Source: Bacillota bacterium
GTDB taxonomy: Bacteria; Bacillota; SHA-98; UBA4971
Direction: 5' to 3'
Length of the DNA stretch: 57,878 nucleotides
Assembly (NCBI GenBank): GCA_029551185.1
Contig: JAKPFY010000185.1
Coordinates: 1-57,878, forward strand
The notes below the pieces were generated by a model. It saw nothing but the letters and a program-made list of their open reading frames with translations, was not told where the DNA came from and did no database searches. The position numbers and the translations under genes are program-made. Shown here piece by piece: positions 47,569 to 55,409 of this stretch. Each line of letters begins with the position of its first letter. Positions within the stretch are counted from its first letter, which is position 1.

Positions 47569-48387
47569 TTACCCCCTCACGGGTAAGGTTTTTCCAAACC
47601 TTTCCGTTTCAAACACATATAACTCGAATGGAACACCCGGGCCTATACCTGCTTCCCGCATAGCCCACTTTCTTTGATATGCTGCAGTTTTAGCCTCACC
47701 TGGCAAAATTACCCCGGAGAGTCCGCCTGCCTTTACCAATACTCCTTCCAGACGCGGGTTTACCTCTATATCCGGACTCTCTCTCCTAATCCTTCCTACC
47801 ACAGATACGCAAAAGTCAAGTTTTGGTAAGTCTTCCTTGTTGATAGGCCGGTGACGCATATCCATGGTAGCTGCCATCTTTGCCGCCCAGGCAATCTCCT
47901 GCTGCAGATTGGACTCGGCAGGACAGACCCTTCCCATACATCCCCTGACCTTGCCGTCAATTATCAAAGTGACGAATGCCCCGGCTTGAATCTCTTGAAG
48001 CGGACTTGACACAAGTTGAGCGGAGTCTTCGTGCTTTGACTCCGTCCTTTTATTCTGAATAACTTCAGTCACAGAAGCCCTGGCAATGTCCAGGATTTCT
48101 CTTTCCAAAGCAGGAGAACGTAAAGACCTGAGCTTATCAAGCGCGTCACCTCCGGGGACGTCTGAGGATGTCAGGTCGGAGGAGATTAATATCCCGTTGT
48201 CTTCTATTGAGTCCTGAAGCCCTGATTGCCATGGCAAAACTGTCATCTCTGCTTCAATTTGACCCCTACGGCTGGAGACATCGCCTGTAGACTTCATGAC
48301 AGTTGTACCTATAGCGATAAGCACAATAAACGCGCCGGCAATAACCAGATAGCGCTGACCATGCTTTCTCTTGTCAATCGCAGTCAC
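47569..48387 (-). CDS. Membrane-anchored (exported) AMMECR1-domain protein
   Basis: 272 residues. One membrane segment at about 13-31 follows a basic start (DKRKHGQRY), putting the rest outside the cell. A linker of about 60 residues precedes an AMMECR1 domain (about 95-270): ILDIARASVTEVI, GAFVTLIIDGKVRGCMGRVCP (with the RGC motif at 148-150), AWAAKMAATMDMRHRPINKEDLPKLDFCVSVV, and VLVKAGGLSGVILPG...WAMREAGIGPG. AMMECR1 proteins are normally cytosolic and of unknown function, often grouped with Memo and a radical SAM protein. Export is unusual. GTG start at 48387. It precedes the A2M-VanW gene by 6 nt. Confidence 0.85.
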   Translation of the reverse strand: MTAIDKRKHGQRYLVIAGAFIVLIAIGTTVMKSTGDVSSRRGQIEAEMTVLPWQSGLQDSIEDNGILISSDLTSSDVPGGDALDKLRSLRSPALEREILDIARASVTEVIQNKRTESKHEDSAQLVSSPLQEIQAGAFVTLIIDGKVRGCMGRVCPAESNLQQEIAWAAKMAATMDMRHRPINKEDLPKLDFCVSVVGRIRRESPDIEVNPRLEGVLVKAGGLSGVILPGEAKTAAYQRKWAMREAGIGPGVPFELYVFETERFGKTLPVRG

Positions 48388-48446
48388 GAAATTGGAAGCC
48401 CCTTTTCTGAAGCAAGTGTAGGTTTCTTCTAATTGAGTTCTATTTC

Positions 48447-48482
48447 TTGATATGCGATTCCTTCATGATTCACAAATGTGAA
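48447..48482 (-). promoter_or_regulatory. Candidate promoter and inverted repeat upstream of the AMMECR1 operon
   Basis: Minus-strand TTGTGA (48475-48470), a 17-nt spacer and TATCAA (48452-48447): each box matches the consensus at four of six positions. An inverted repeat TTCACA-N2-TGTGAA (48469-48482) overlaps the -35 and could be an operator. This is the interval divergent from the LysM gene. Confidence 0.35.
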
Positions 48483-48609
48483 CCTTTAAAGTATTGGATC
48501 AATCGCCTTAAGTCTGGAAGCATTAACCCTCAAATGATAGGTGACAGTAACGCCCATCATGCCTTGGAATAACATGTTGTGAGGAAGTCTTCAATAAGGG
48601 GGAATCATT

Positions 48610-49476
48610 ATGATCACATATATAGTCCAGCCCGGTGATACCCTTACATTGATTGCTCAACGGTTCGGTTCGACAGTAACAGCGATTGTCACAACCAACA
48701 ATATTTCCGATCCGAATCTCATTTTTGTGGGACAAGTGCTTCAAATACCGGTAGCAGGCGCGCAGCCGACACCTCCTCCGCCTGCCCCACCTATGCCGAC
48801 CCCGACACCACCTACCATTACAGTGCCGGCAGGCTTCAGGCTCTATATTGTGCAGCCAACGGATACTCTGGCAGAACTTGCAGCCCGTTTTGGCACGACA
48901 GTCGAGGTGCTGGTGACAGTAAACCGTATCTCTGATCCGAACCTCATATCCGTGGGACAGGTCTTGTTTGTTCCTATAAAACCAACTATAGTCATACCCA
49001 CACCGCCGCCTGCGCCGCCTACACCACCGACACCGCCCGCCCCTCCTGCGCCTCCGGCACCTCCCAAGCCAACTGTCCCGGTCACAGGGGTAAATCAGGT
49101 GTCTGTCATCCAGGACGGACTAAGGCATACTTTCATGGTGAACAGGACAACATTCTCACGGGGCGAGCCTGTGCGCCTCAGTTTTAGCAAAACCAATGTC
49201 ACCGGTACCCCTGTAACAATTACTTACAGATCAAGCCAGAGATATGATTTTGTCGTGACACGATCAGGAAGGGAGATTTGGCGCTGGTCCCAGGGACGGT
49301 TTTTCACGTTCGCTTTGGAAAGAATTACGCTGGCAGCCGGACAGCGTCTGCTTCATGTGCAGATTTGGAATCAGACAACAAATGAAGGGGTCCCTGTGAC
49401 TCCAGGGATTTACACTGTCACAGCAACCAACACAGGAACCGGAGTGAAGCTTAGCCTTCAAATTGAAATCCGGTGA
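48610..49476 (+). CDS. Double-LysM protein with a proline-rich linker and BsuPI domain
   Basis: 288 residues. Two LysM domains (about 3-47 and 77-121; YIVQPGDTLTLIAQRFG and YIVQPTDTLAELAARFG) are joined by Pro-rich linkers (PTPPPPAPPMPTPTPP, then a run of PPAPP-like repeats). The C-terminal ~110 residues match the BsuPI intracellular proteinase inhibitor domain (VTITYRSSQRYDFVVTRSGREIWRWSQGRFFTFALERITLAAGQ). It lacks a signal peptide, as SafA and other spore-coat LysM proteins do, so it may assemble on the forespore. ATG at 48610 with AAGGGGGAA upstream. The two LysM repeats are near-identical in their second half (SDPNLI-VGQVL). Confidence 0.88.
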   Translation: MITYIVQPGDTLTLIAQRFGSTVTAIVTTNNISDPNLIFVGQVLQIPVAGAQPTPPPPAPPMPTPTPPTITVPAGFRLYIVQPTDTLAELAARFGTTVEVLVTVNRISDPNLISVGQVLFVPIKPTIVIPTPPPAPPTPPTPPAPPAPPAPPKPTVPVTGVNQVSVIQDGLRHTFMVNRTTFSRGEPVRLSFSKTNVTGTPVTITYRSSQRYDFVVTRSGREIWRWSQGRFFTFALERITLAAGQRLLHVQIWNQTTNEGVPVTPGIYTVTATNTGTGVKLSLQIEIR

Positions 49477-49493
49477 ATAGAATCCGACTGTCC

Positions 49494-49523
49494 TCGACTT
49501 GCCACTTACTTACGGTGTATAAT
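49494..49523 (+). promoter_or_regulatory. Promoter of the Nfu gene
   Basis: TCGACT (49494-49499), an 18-nt spacer and a perfect TATAAT (49518-49523), about 50 nt before the TTG start. Confidence 0.5.
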
Positions 49524-49572
49524 CGTGATTGACACGCACCCGGATATCGGGTTAGCAGAGGAGGCGTACATT

Positions 49573-49791
49573 TTGCGCGAGCGAGTAGAGAAAGTCCTTG
49601 AGAAAGTCAGAGTTGCGCTCAAAGCGCACGGTGGTGACGTGGAACTTGTCGGAATTGAAGGCAACGTAGTGAAAGTAAAGCTTACCGGTGCCTGCGTCGG
49701 GTGCCCATTCTCCAGGATGACTTTGAAAAATGGCGTAGAACAGGCACTCAAGGAGGAAATCCCCGAAATAGAAAGAGTGGAGGCAGAGTAA
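49573..49791 (+). CDS. Nfu/NifU C-terminal domain iron-sulfur scaffold
   Basis: 72 residues. RERVEKVLEKVRVALKAHGGDVELVGIEGNVVKVKLTGACVGCPFSRMTLKNGVEQALKEEIPEIERV matches the Nfu domain; the two cysteines of GACVGCP bridge the cluster in a dimer. It carries or delivers Fe-S clusters. The TTG at 49573 was chosen because GAGGAGG lies 8 nt upstream and the length equals the family's; a GTG at 49525 lacks a ribosome-binding site. Plus-strand, with its own promoter, followed by a hairpin. Confidence 0.88.
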   Translation: MRERVEKVLEKVRVALKAHGGDVELVGIEGNVVKVKLTGACVGCPFSRMTLKNGVEQALKEEIPEIERVEAE

Positions 49792-49830
49792 GGCCCAAAA
49801 CACACGGCATTACCCGGTACATAAGATGCA

Positions 49831-49851
49831 GCCGCCCGAAGTTTGGGCGGC
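49831..49851 (+). terminator. Hairpin between the Nfu gene and hutU
   Basis: Perfect 7-bp stem GCCGCCC/GGGCGGC with a 7-nt loop, extended by a further TGCA/TGCA pairing across one bulge. It lies 39 nt after the Nfu stop and may serve both convergent genes. No strong T-run. Confidence 0.5.
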
Positions 49852-50005
49852 ATGCAGTTCTATCTGAGCAATCCGCAGCGATGTGAAAGCCTGGTGCCTG
49901 CCTTCATCTTTGAAAAACAACACCTGATTCTTGCCGGCCGGTCCTATACATGAAACTTTAGCGTCATAATCTGTCTCAGCCACGAGAATATCAGTCGCAT
50001 ATGCC

Positions 50006-51661
50006 TTATTCACAGTCCAGCATCGGAATCTTAATGCCGTGTTTCCTCGCAGTCTCGATAGCCTTGTCATACCCTGCGTCAGCATGACGCATGACACCGG
50101 AACCGGGATCCGTAGTGAGCACTCGCTCCAGCCTGAAATCCGCCTCATCACTACCGTCCGCGACTACCACCATTCCCGCATGGATCGAGTAGCCAATCCC
50201 TACACCCCCACCGTGATGGACAGAGACCCATGAAGCCCCGGATACCGCATTCAGAAGCGCATTCAAGATTGGCCAGTCAGCTATGGCGTCGCTCCCGTCT
50301 CGCATCCCTTCCGTCTCTCGGTTCGGAGATGCGACTGAGCCGGCGTCAAGGTGATCTCTGCCGATTACTATAGGAGCAGATATCTCACCCTGTCTCACCA
50401 GCTCATTGATGGCCTTACCGAACTTGGCCCGCTCGCCGTACCCCAACCAGCATATCCTCGCCGGCAGCCCCTGAAACTTGACCTTTTCGCGGGCGAATCT
50501 AATCCACTGCGCCAGACGCTTGTCTTCAGGGAATTCCCTTAGCACAACCTCGTCTGTCTTGTAGATATCAGCCGGATCCCCGGAAAGCGCCACCCATCTG
50601 AAAGGCCCTTTCCCTTCACAGAAAAGGGGACGAATGTAAGCAGGCACGAATCCGGGATAGGAGAATGCGTCTTTAACCCCTGCATTACACGCCTGCTGCC
50701 TTATGTTATTGCCATAGTCAAAAACCACGGCACCCCTACGTTTCATTTCCAGCATTGCTTCAACTTGAACTGCCATGGATTTCATAGCGCGTTCTATGTA
50801 CTGCTTAGGGTCGCGTTTTCTTAACGCCTCAGCCTCAGCCAAGGAGACACCCATAGGAACATATCCGCCTAAGGGATCATGGGCTGAAGTCTGGTCTGTA
50901 ACTACATCAGGAATTATCCCTCGCTTCACAAACTCAGGATGGGTTTCGGCTGCGTTGCCAAGCAAAGCTATGGAGAGGGGTTCTTTCTTCTCCTGAGCTT
51001 CCCGGGCCAATTGCACAGCCTCATCAATGCTTGTTGTCATCATATCGCAATACCCTGTCTCAAGCCTTCTCCGGATACGCTCCTCGTTTACCTCGACTGC
51101 TATAACAACCCCGTCATTCATTGTAACAGCCAGAGGCTGGGCGCCACCCATCCCTCCGAGACCTGCGGTAAGGGTCAGCTTTCCTGCCAAACTCCCGCCG
51201 AAGTGCTGCCTTGCAGCTTCGGCAAAGGTCTCATACGTCCCTTGCAATATGCCTTGGGTGCCGATATAGATCCAGCTCCCTGCAGTCATCTGTCCGTACA
51301 TGGTAAGACCCATCTCTTCGAGCTCCCAGAAAGTCTCCCACGTAGCCCACTTTGGGACAAGCATTGAGTTGGATATTAGCACTCTCGGAGCAAACCTGTG
51401 AGTACGAAACACCCCTACAGGTTTCCCTGACTGCACGAGAAGAGTCTCATCATTCCCGAGCTCTTTGAGACTCCTGAGTATTGCATCAAAAGCCTCCCAG
51501 TTACGCGCTGCCCTGCCCCGGCCACCGTACACAACAAGCTCAGAAGGATTCTCAGCTACATCAGGGTCTAAGTTATTCATGAGCATTCGCATAGCAGCTT
51601 CCTGCTGCCAGCCTTTGCACGAGATCGTAGAGCCCCTCGGAGCCTTTACCACTCGCGACAC
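50006..51661 (-). CDS. hutU: Urocanate hydratase
   Basis: About 551 residues, the family length. Patterns present: [81 protein letters not shown], and the NAD-binding and active-site segment [19 protein letters not shown]...[13 protein letters not shown]. It converts urocanate to imidazolone propionate in histidine breakdown. The GTG at 51661 was chosen because GGGGGTGAAGGA stands upstream; an earlier start at 51697 would add a tail. No hutH, hutI or hutG gene is adjacent. Confidence 0.96.
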   Translation of the reverse strand: MSRVVKAPRGSTISCKGWQQEAAMRMLMNNLDPDVAENPSELVVYGGRGRAARNWEAFDAILRSLKELGNDETLLVQSGKPVGVFRTHRFAPRVLISNSMLVPKWATWETFWELEEMGLTMYGQMTAGSWIYIGTQGILQGTYETFAEAARQHFGGSLAGKLTLTAGLGGMGGAQPLAVTMNDGVVIAVEVNEERIRRRLETGYCDMMTTSIDEAVQLAREAQEKKEPLSIALLGNAAETHPEFVKRGIIPDVVTDQTSAHDPLGGYVPMGVSLAEAEALRKRDPKQYIERAMKSMAVQVEAMLEMKRRGAVVFDYGNNIRQQACNAGVKDAFSYPGFVPAYIRPLFCEGKGPFRWVALSGDPADIYKTDEVVLREFPEDKRLAQWIRFAREKVKFQGLPARICWLGYGERAKFGKAINELVRQGEISAPIVIGRDHLDAGSVASPNRETEGMRDGSDAIADWPILNALLNAVSGASWVSVHHGGGVGIGYSIHAGMVVVADGSDEADFRLERVLTTDPGSGVMRHADAGYDKAIETARKHGIKIPMLDCE

Positions 51662-51682
51662 ATCCTTCACCCCCTGAATATA

Positions 51683-51730
51683 AAGTAAAACGGGCAAGGT
51701 TTCTTTCTATAGTCTGATCCCTTGCCCGTT
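51683..51730 (-). terminator. Rho-independent terminator of ftsH
   Basis: Perfect 11-bp stem (AACGGGCAAGG paired with CCTTGCCCGTT, 51689-51699 with 51720-51730) and a 20-nt loop. On the minus strand it is followed by TTACTTTAT. It starts 19 nt after the ftsH stop. Confidence 0.8.
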
Positions 51731-51748
51731 CTTGAACCACCGTAACTG

Positions 51749-53713
51749 TTACGCTCTGCCGGGACTCTCAGCAAGCTTCGGCGGTCTGGACGAGACCCTG
51801 GATTTGCCTGTGCCGACCTGTTCTCCTGCACCTGCTTCTTCATCTACAGAGATTGCAGCTGCAGCGCAGGCGGCCATCTTTTCCGAGTCCTCAGCGACTG
51901 CGTCAGCCTTATCTGAAAGAACCTCATCGATCTCATTTCCGTCAAGGGTCTCCCGTTCTTTCAGAGCGCAAGCAAGTCTAATTAACTTATCCCGATTATC
52001 TGTCAAGAGAGTCCTCGCCCGCTCGTAGGCTTCATCGACAATCCTACGGACCTCACGGTCGATTAAGGCGGCCACCTCTTCGCTGTAATCCCTCTCATGA
52101 CCCAGGTCACGTCCGAGAAACACAGTCTCTTCACGACGGCTTCCAAGAGATAACGGACCTAACTCCTCACTCATACCGTACTCAGTGACCATCTTGCGGA
52201 CCACTTTTGTAACCCTGCTTAAGTCATTTTCCGCGCCGGTTGATATTTCATTAAACATTAGCTCTTCAGCAACTCGGCCTGCAAGGGTTACCACTACGCT
52301 GTCAAGGATCTCAGATTTTGTTCTGAAAAACCTGTCCTCTTCAGGAAGCATCAGTGTATATCCGCCCATTCTCCCTCGAGGGATTATTGATACTTTCTGA
52401 ACCGGATCTACGTTTGGCAGCAGCTTTCCGGCTAGGGCATGGCCTGCTTCGTGGAATGCCACCAAGTCTTTTTCCCTGTCACTCATGATCCTGCTCTTCT
52501 TTTGAGGGCCGGCTATAACCCTGTCTATAGCCTCATCACAGTCTTCCATTGAGATTTTCTTACTCCCACGCCTTGCTGCCAAGATTGCAGCCTCATTAAG
52601 GACGTTTTCCAGGTCAGCCCCGGTAAACCCCGGAGTCCTCTGAGCTATCACGAGAAGGTCCACATCTTGCGACAGAGGCTTGTTGCGTGCATGAACCTTC
52701 AAGATTGCCTCTCTGCCTTTAATATCCGGCATATCAACCACGACCTGCCGGTCAAAACGTCCAGGTCTAAGCAGTGCAGGATCAAGCACATCAGGCCTGT
52801 TTGTCGCAGCGAGAAGTATTATGCCTGTATTCGACTCAAACCCATCCATTTCGACCAGGAGCTGGTTCAACGTCTGTTCCCTCTCGTCATGCCCCCCGCC
52901 AAGACCTGCCCCACGCTGCCTACCGACAGCGTCAATTTCATCAATAAACACAATACACGGGGAATTCTTCTTGGCTTGCTCAAAGAGGTCTCGTACCCTG
53001 GCAGCCCCGACGCCTACAAACATTTCTACGAAGTCTGAGCCGCTGATAATAAAGAACGGGACCCCTGCCTCACCTGCAACAGCACGTCCAAGAAGAGTCT
53101 TACCCGTCCCGGGAGGTCCTACCAAGAGAACTCCCTTTGGTATCTCAGCCCCAAGCTCCACAAACTTCCTTGGATGCTTGAGAAACTCCACGATCTCAGC
53201 AAGCTCCTCCTTAGCTTCGTCAACCCCGGCTACATCATCGAATGTGATCTTTCCACGCTCCTCCATGTGCAGCCTTGCCCTGCTTTTCCCAAATGAAAGA
53301 GCTTTGTTGCTGCCCCCTTGCATCTGATTAAGAAGAAAGAACCACAATCCGACAAAAAACACCATGGAAATAACCTGTGGCAATATCGTATACCACCACG
53401 GAGCCACGGGTTTTGGTTCAGCCGCTACCTCAATCCCTGCAAGGGAAGTCCCTTTATCCTTTAATCTATCAGTGACAAGGGATATGTCAGGCATGTAGGT
53501 TTCGAACTCCATGCCGTTCTTCAAGCGCCCTTCGATCTTGTCGTCACCGATGATACGAAGTTCTGCAATATTGCCGGAATCAAGGTTATCCATAAATGCG
53601 CTCAAACTGATCTTCATTGGTGTCGCTTTCTGACCGTAAAAAGTGCTAGCGATGGATACGGTCATAAGACCAAGTAAGAGCCATAGGCCGAGCGTTCTTA
53701 ACACCTTGTTCAA
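51749..53713 (-). CDS. ftsH: ATP-dependent zinc metalloprotease FtsH
   Basis: About 654 residues. Two membrane segments (about 8-24 and 107-130) flank an external loop. The AAA+ domain has Walker [33 protein letters not shown] and the SRH region [21 protein letters not shown]. The zinc protease motif HEAGH ([14 protein letters not shown]) is intact. It degrades membrane and regulatory proteins. The TTG at 53713 has GGAGG 7 nt upstream and gives a normal N terminus; a GTG at 53728 lies inside the ribosome-binding site. A promoter with perfect TATAAT overlaps the end of tilS. Confidence 0.97.
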   Translation of the reverse strand: MNKVLRTLGLWLLLGLMTVSIASTFYGQKATPMKISLSAFMDNLDSGNIAELRIIGDDKIEGRLKNGMEFETYMPDISLVTDRLKDKGTSLAGIEVAAEPKPVAPWWYTILPQVISMVFFVGLWFFLLNQMQGGSNKALSFGKSRARLHMEERGKITFDDVAGVDEAKEELAEIVEFLKHPRKFVELGAEIPKGVLLVGPPGTGKTLLGRAVAGEAGVPFFIISGSDFVEMFVGVGAARVRDLFEQAKKNSPCIVFIDEIDAVGRQRGAGLGGGHDEREQTLNQLLVEMDGFESNTGIILLAATNRPDVLDPALLRPGRFDRQVVVDMPDIKGREAILKVHARNKPLSQDVDLLVIAQRTPGFTGADLENVLNEAAILAARRGSKKISMEDCDEAIDRVIAGPQKKSRIMSDREKDLVAFHEAGHALAGKLLPNVDPVQKVSIIPRGRMGGYTLMLPEEDRFFRTKSEILDSVVVTLAGRVAEELMFNEISTGAENDLSRVTKVVRKMVTEYGMSEELGPLSLGSRREETVFLGRDLGHERDYSEEVAALIDREVRRIVDEAYERARTLLTDNRDKLIRLACALKERETLDGNEIDEVLSDKADAVAEDSEKMAACAAAAISVDEEAGAGEQVGTGKSRVSSRPPKLAESPGRA

Positions 53714-53812
53714 TTGATCTCCTCCCACAAGTCACCACCACGCATCGGTCGCATCAATACTTACGTCTTGAAAACGCTTGCCTCTAAGAACGAGGCAGCA
53801 ATTTGCAAGCAC

Positions 53813-53841
53813 ATTATAACACACGGTATTATTAACCACAA
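53813..53841 (-). promoter_or_regulatory. ftsH promoter
   Basis: Minus-strand TTGTGG (53841-53836), a 17-nt spacer and perfect TATAAT (53818-53813). It overlaps the tilS 3' end. A 7-bp hairpin (GCCTC/GAGGC core, near 53779-53797) lies in the predicted ftsH leader. Confidence 0.6.
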
Positions 53842-55298
53842 CTCTGATACCTGCGCGTAGCTCTGAGGTGAAGGACCTTCCGAGTACCGGGCGAAAGCTT
53901 CGCAAAATCGCTTACACATAACCCGACTACCCAAAGAATCTCCCTTCCCCATATAATAACGGGAATATCATCCCTTATGTTCCTGGATATTTTCTTGTCA
54001 ATAAAGACATCTTTCAGCTTCTTACGCCCTTTCATGCCGAGGGGATATAGCCTGTCACCGGGTCTCCTGTTTCTCACAGTAATATTCTCATCAATGAGAT
54101 CCATGTCAAAATATGCTTCGTCTTTACCCATAGATGATATGGTCTCAAACAGGTCAGGCTTGTCTTTCATATTGAATATATCAGCGTCTATTGTAATACA
54201 AGCCTCAGGGATATCCGTTCTTCCGGGAACTTGCAGCTTATACTCAAAAGGCGGACATGCTTGCGATTTGGCCATTTCCTCCCACTCTATGATAATTCGC
54301 TCATAGTCGCGTCTCGCCTGAAGTCCGCCCGGCAATGAAATGCAGGATCCCGTCCTTCCTGATCCGGCCAGTTCCAGAACTTTCTCCACATGAATGAACT
54401 GAAAATCGTCGAGCTCACCGGCAAGACGGCACACAGTCCATCTGATGATTCTCCTCTGAATCGCTGTATGCTGCCGGGATAAAGCAGGAATACTGAGAGC
54501 CACATTATAAGGAGAGGAATCTTCCACAATTTGACCCAGTTTTTCACAGACCTTGCGGGAAATGTAGTCGTCATCACCCTGCGCCAGCTCTGCAGTGTTG
54601 CACAAGGCCTGAACCACTCTGGGATTGTAGTCTTGCTCGAGCAGAGGAATGAGTTCATGCCTGATCCTGTTCCTGAGATAGACAGGGCTTACATTCGATG
54701 CGTCTATATAGTATACAAGCTGCTCCTCATCACAATAGGAGCGAATCTCCGAAGAAGTCAAACCAAGCAGAGGACGGATTACAGTAATACCACCGCTTGC
54801 ATCAAGAGGCCTTACCGCAGGTATTCCGCCAAGCCCCCGCATTCCTGCCCCGCGGATAAGCCTAAGAAGAACTGTCTCAGCCTGATCTCCGGCATGATGT
54901 CCCAGAGCTACTCTGGAAGCGCCTATATCTACAGCTGTGCGCAGGTAGAAATCATAACGCGCATCACGGGCTGCAAGCTCTATGGATACTTTTCTCTCAT
55001 CAGCGTAATTTCTGACATCCACTTTCCGAACGGTACAACCGAGACCAAGACTTTCAGCAAGGCACTGTACATATCTTGCCTCTTCATTTGCGGCTTCCCC
55101 TCGAAGCATATGGTTTAGATGAGCTACATGAAGTGACATCTCAAACTCATCTCTGAGCGCATATAACCCATGCAAAAGGGCGACTGAATCAGGCCCTCCG
55201 GAGACACCTACGAGAACTTTATCTCCCGGGGTGAGCATATTAAAACGCGTGATAGTCGATCGTATATTACCGATAAACCGATCTTGTCCGGAATTCAC
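53832..55298 (-). CDS. tilS: tRNA(Ile)-lysidine synthase
   Basis: About 488 residues. The N-type PP-loop SGGPDSVALLHGL is near residue 36, and the family segments HLNHMLRGEAANEEARYVQ, LGHHAGDQAETVLLRLIRGAGMRGLGG and YLRNRIRHELIPLLE follow. C-terminal TilS domains contain RRPGDRLYPLGMKGRKKLKDVFIDKKI. It converts C34 of the AUA-reading tRNA to lysidine. GTG at 55298 has GGGGTAGAGG upstream; a GTG at 55355 would add a Cys/Arg-rich tail with a weak site. The order spoIIE-tilS-ftsH is conserved in Bacillota, but hpt, often between tilS and ftsH, is absent. Confidence 0.95.
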   Translation of the reverse strand: MNSGQDRFIGNIRSTITRFNMLTPGDKVLVGVSGGPDSVALLHGLYALRDEFEMSLHVAHLNHMLRGEAANEEARYVQCLAESLGLGCTVRKVDVRNYADERKVSIELAARDARYDFYLRTAVDIGASRVALGHHAGDQAETVLLRLIRGAGMRGLGGIPAVRPLDASGGITVIRPLLGLTSSEIRSYCDEEQLVYYIDASNVSPVYLRNRIRHELIPLLEQDYNPRVVQALCNTAELAQGDDDYISRKVCEKLGQIVEDSSPYNVALSIPALSRQHTAIQRRIIRWTVCRLAGELDDFQFIHVEKVLELAGSGRTGSCISLPGGLQARRDYERIIIEWEEMAKSQACPPFEYKLQVPGRTDIPEACITIDADIFNMKDKPDLFETISSMGKDEAYFDMDLIDENITVRNRRPGDRLYPLGMKGRKKLKDVFIDKKISRNIRDDIPVIIWGREILWVVGLCVSDFAKLSPGTRKVLHLRATRRYQSCG

Positions 55299-55409
55299 GC
55301 CTCTACCCCGCTTACCGCGAAAACCACAGCCACAATTCTCATAAGTCTTCACCACTTCTTGCGCTGAAGATACCGCTGAATCTTAAGAGTATTATAGCAC
55401 AAGGCCAAA

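Noticed and set aside
48760-49075. Tandem CC(T/G)CC(A/G) repeats that might suggest a minisatellite or CRISPR-like array
   Set aside because: They encode the Pro-rich linkers of the LysM protein; there are no spacers or constant repeat units.
49810-50151. 113-codon minus-strand frame over the hutU 3' end
   Set aside because: Out of frame with hutU, which is a firm urocanate hydratase; no independent support.
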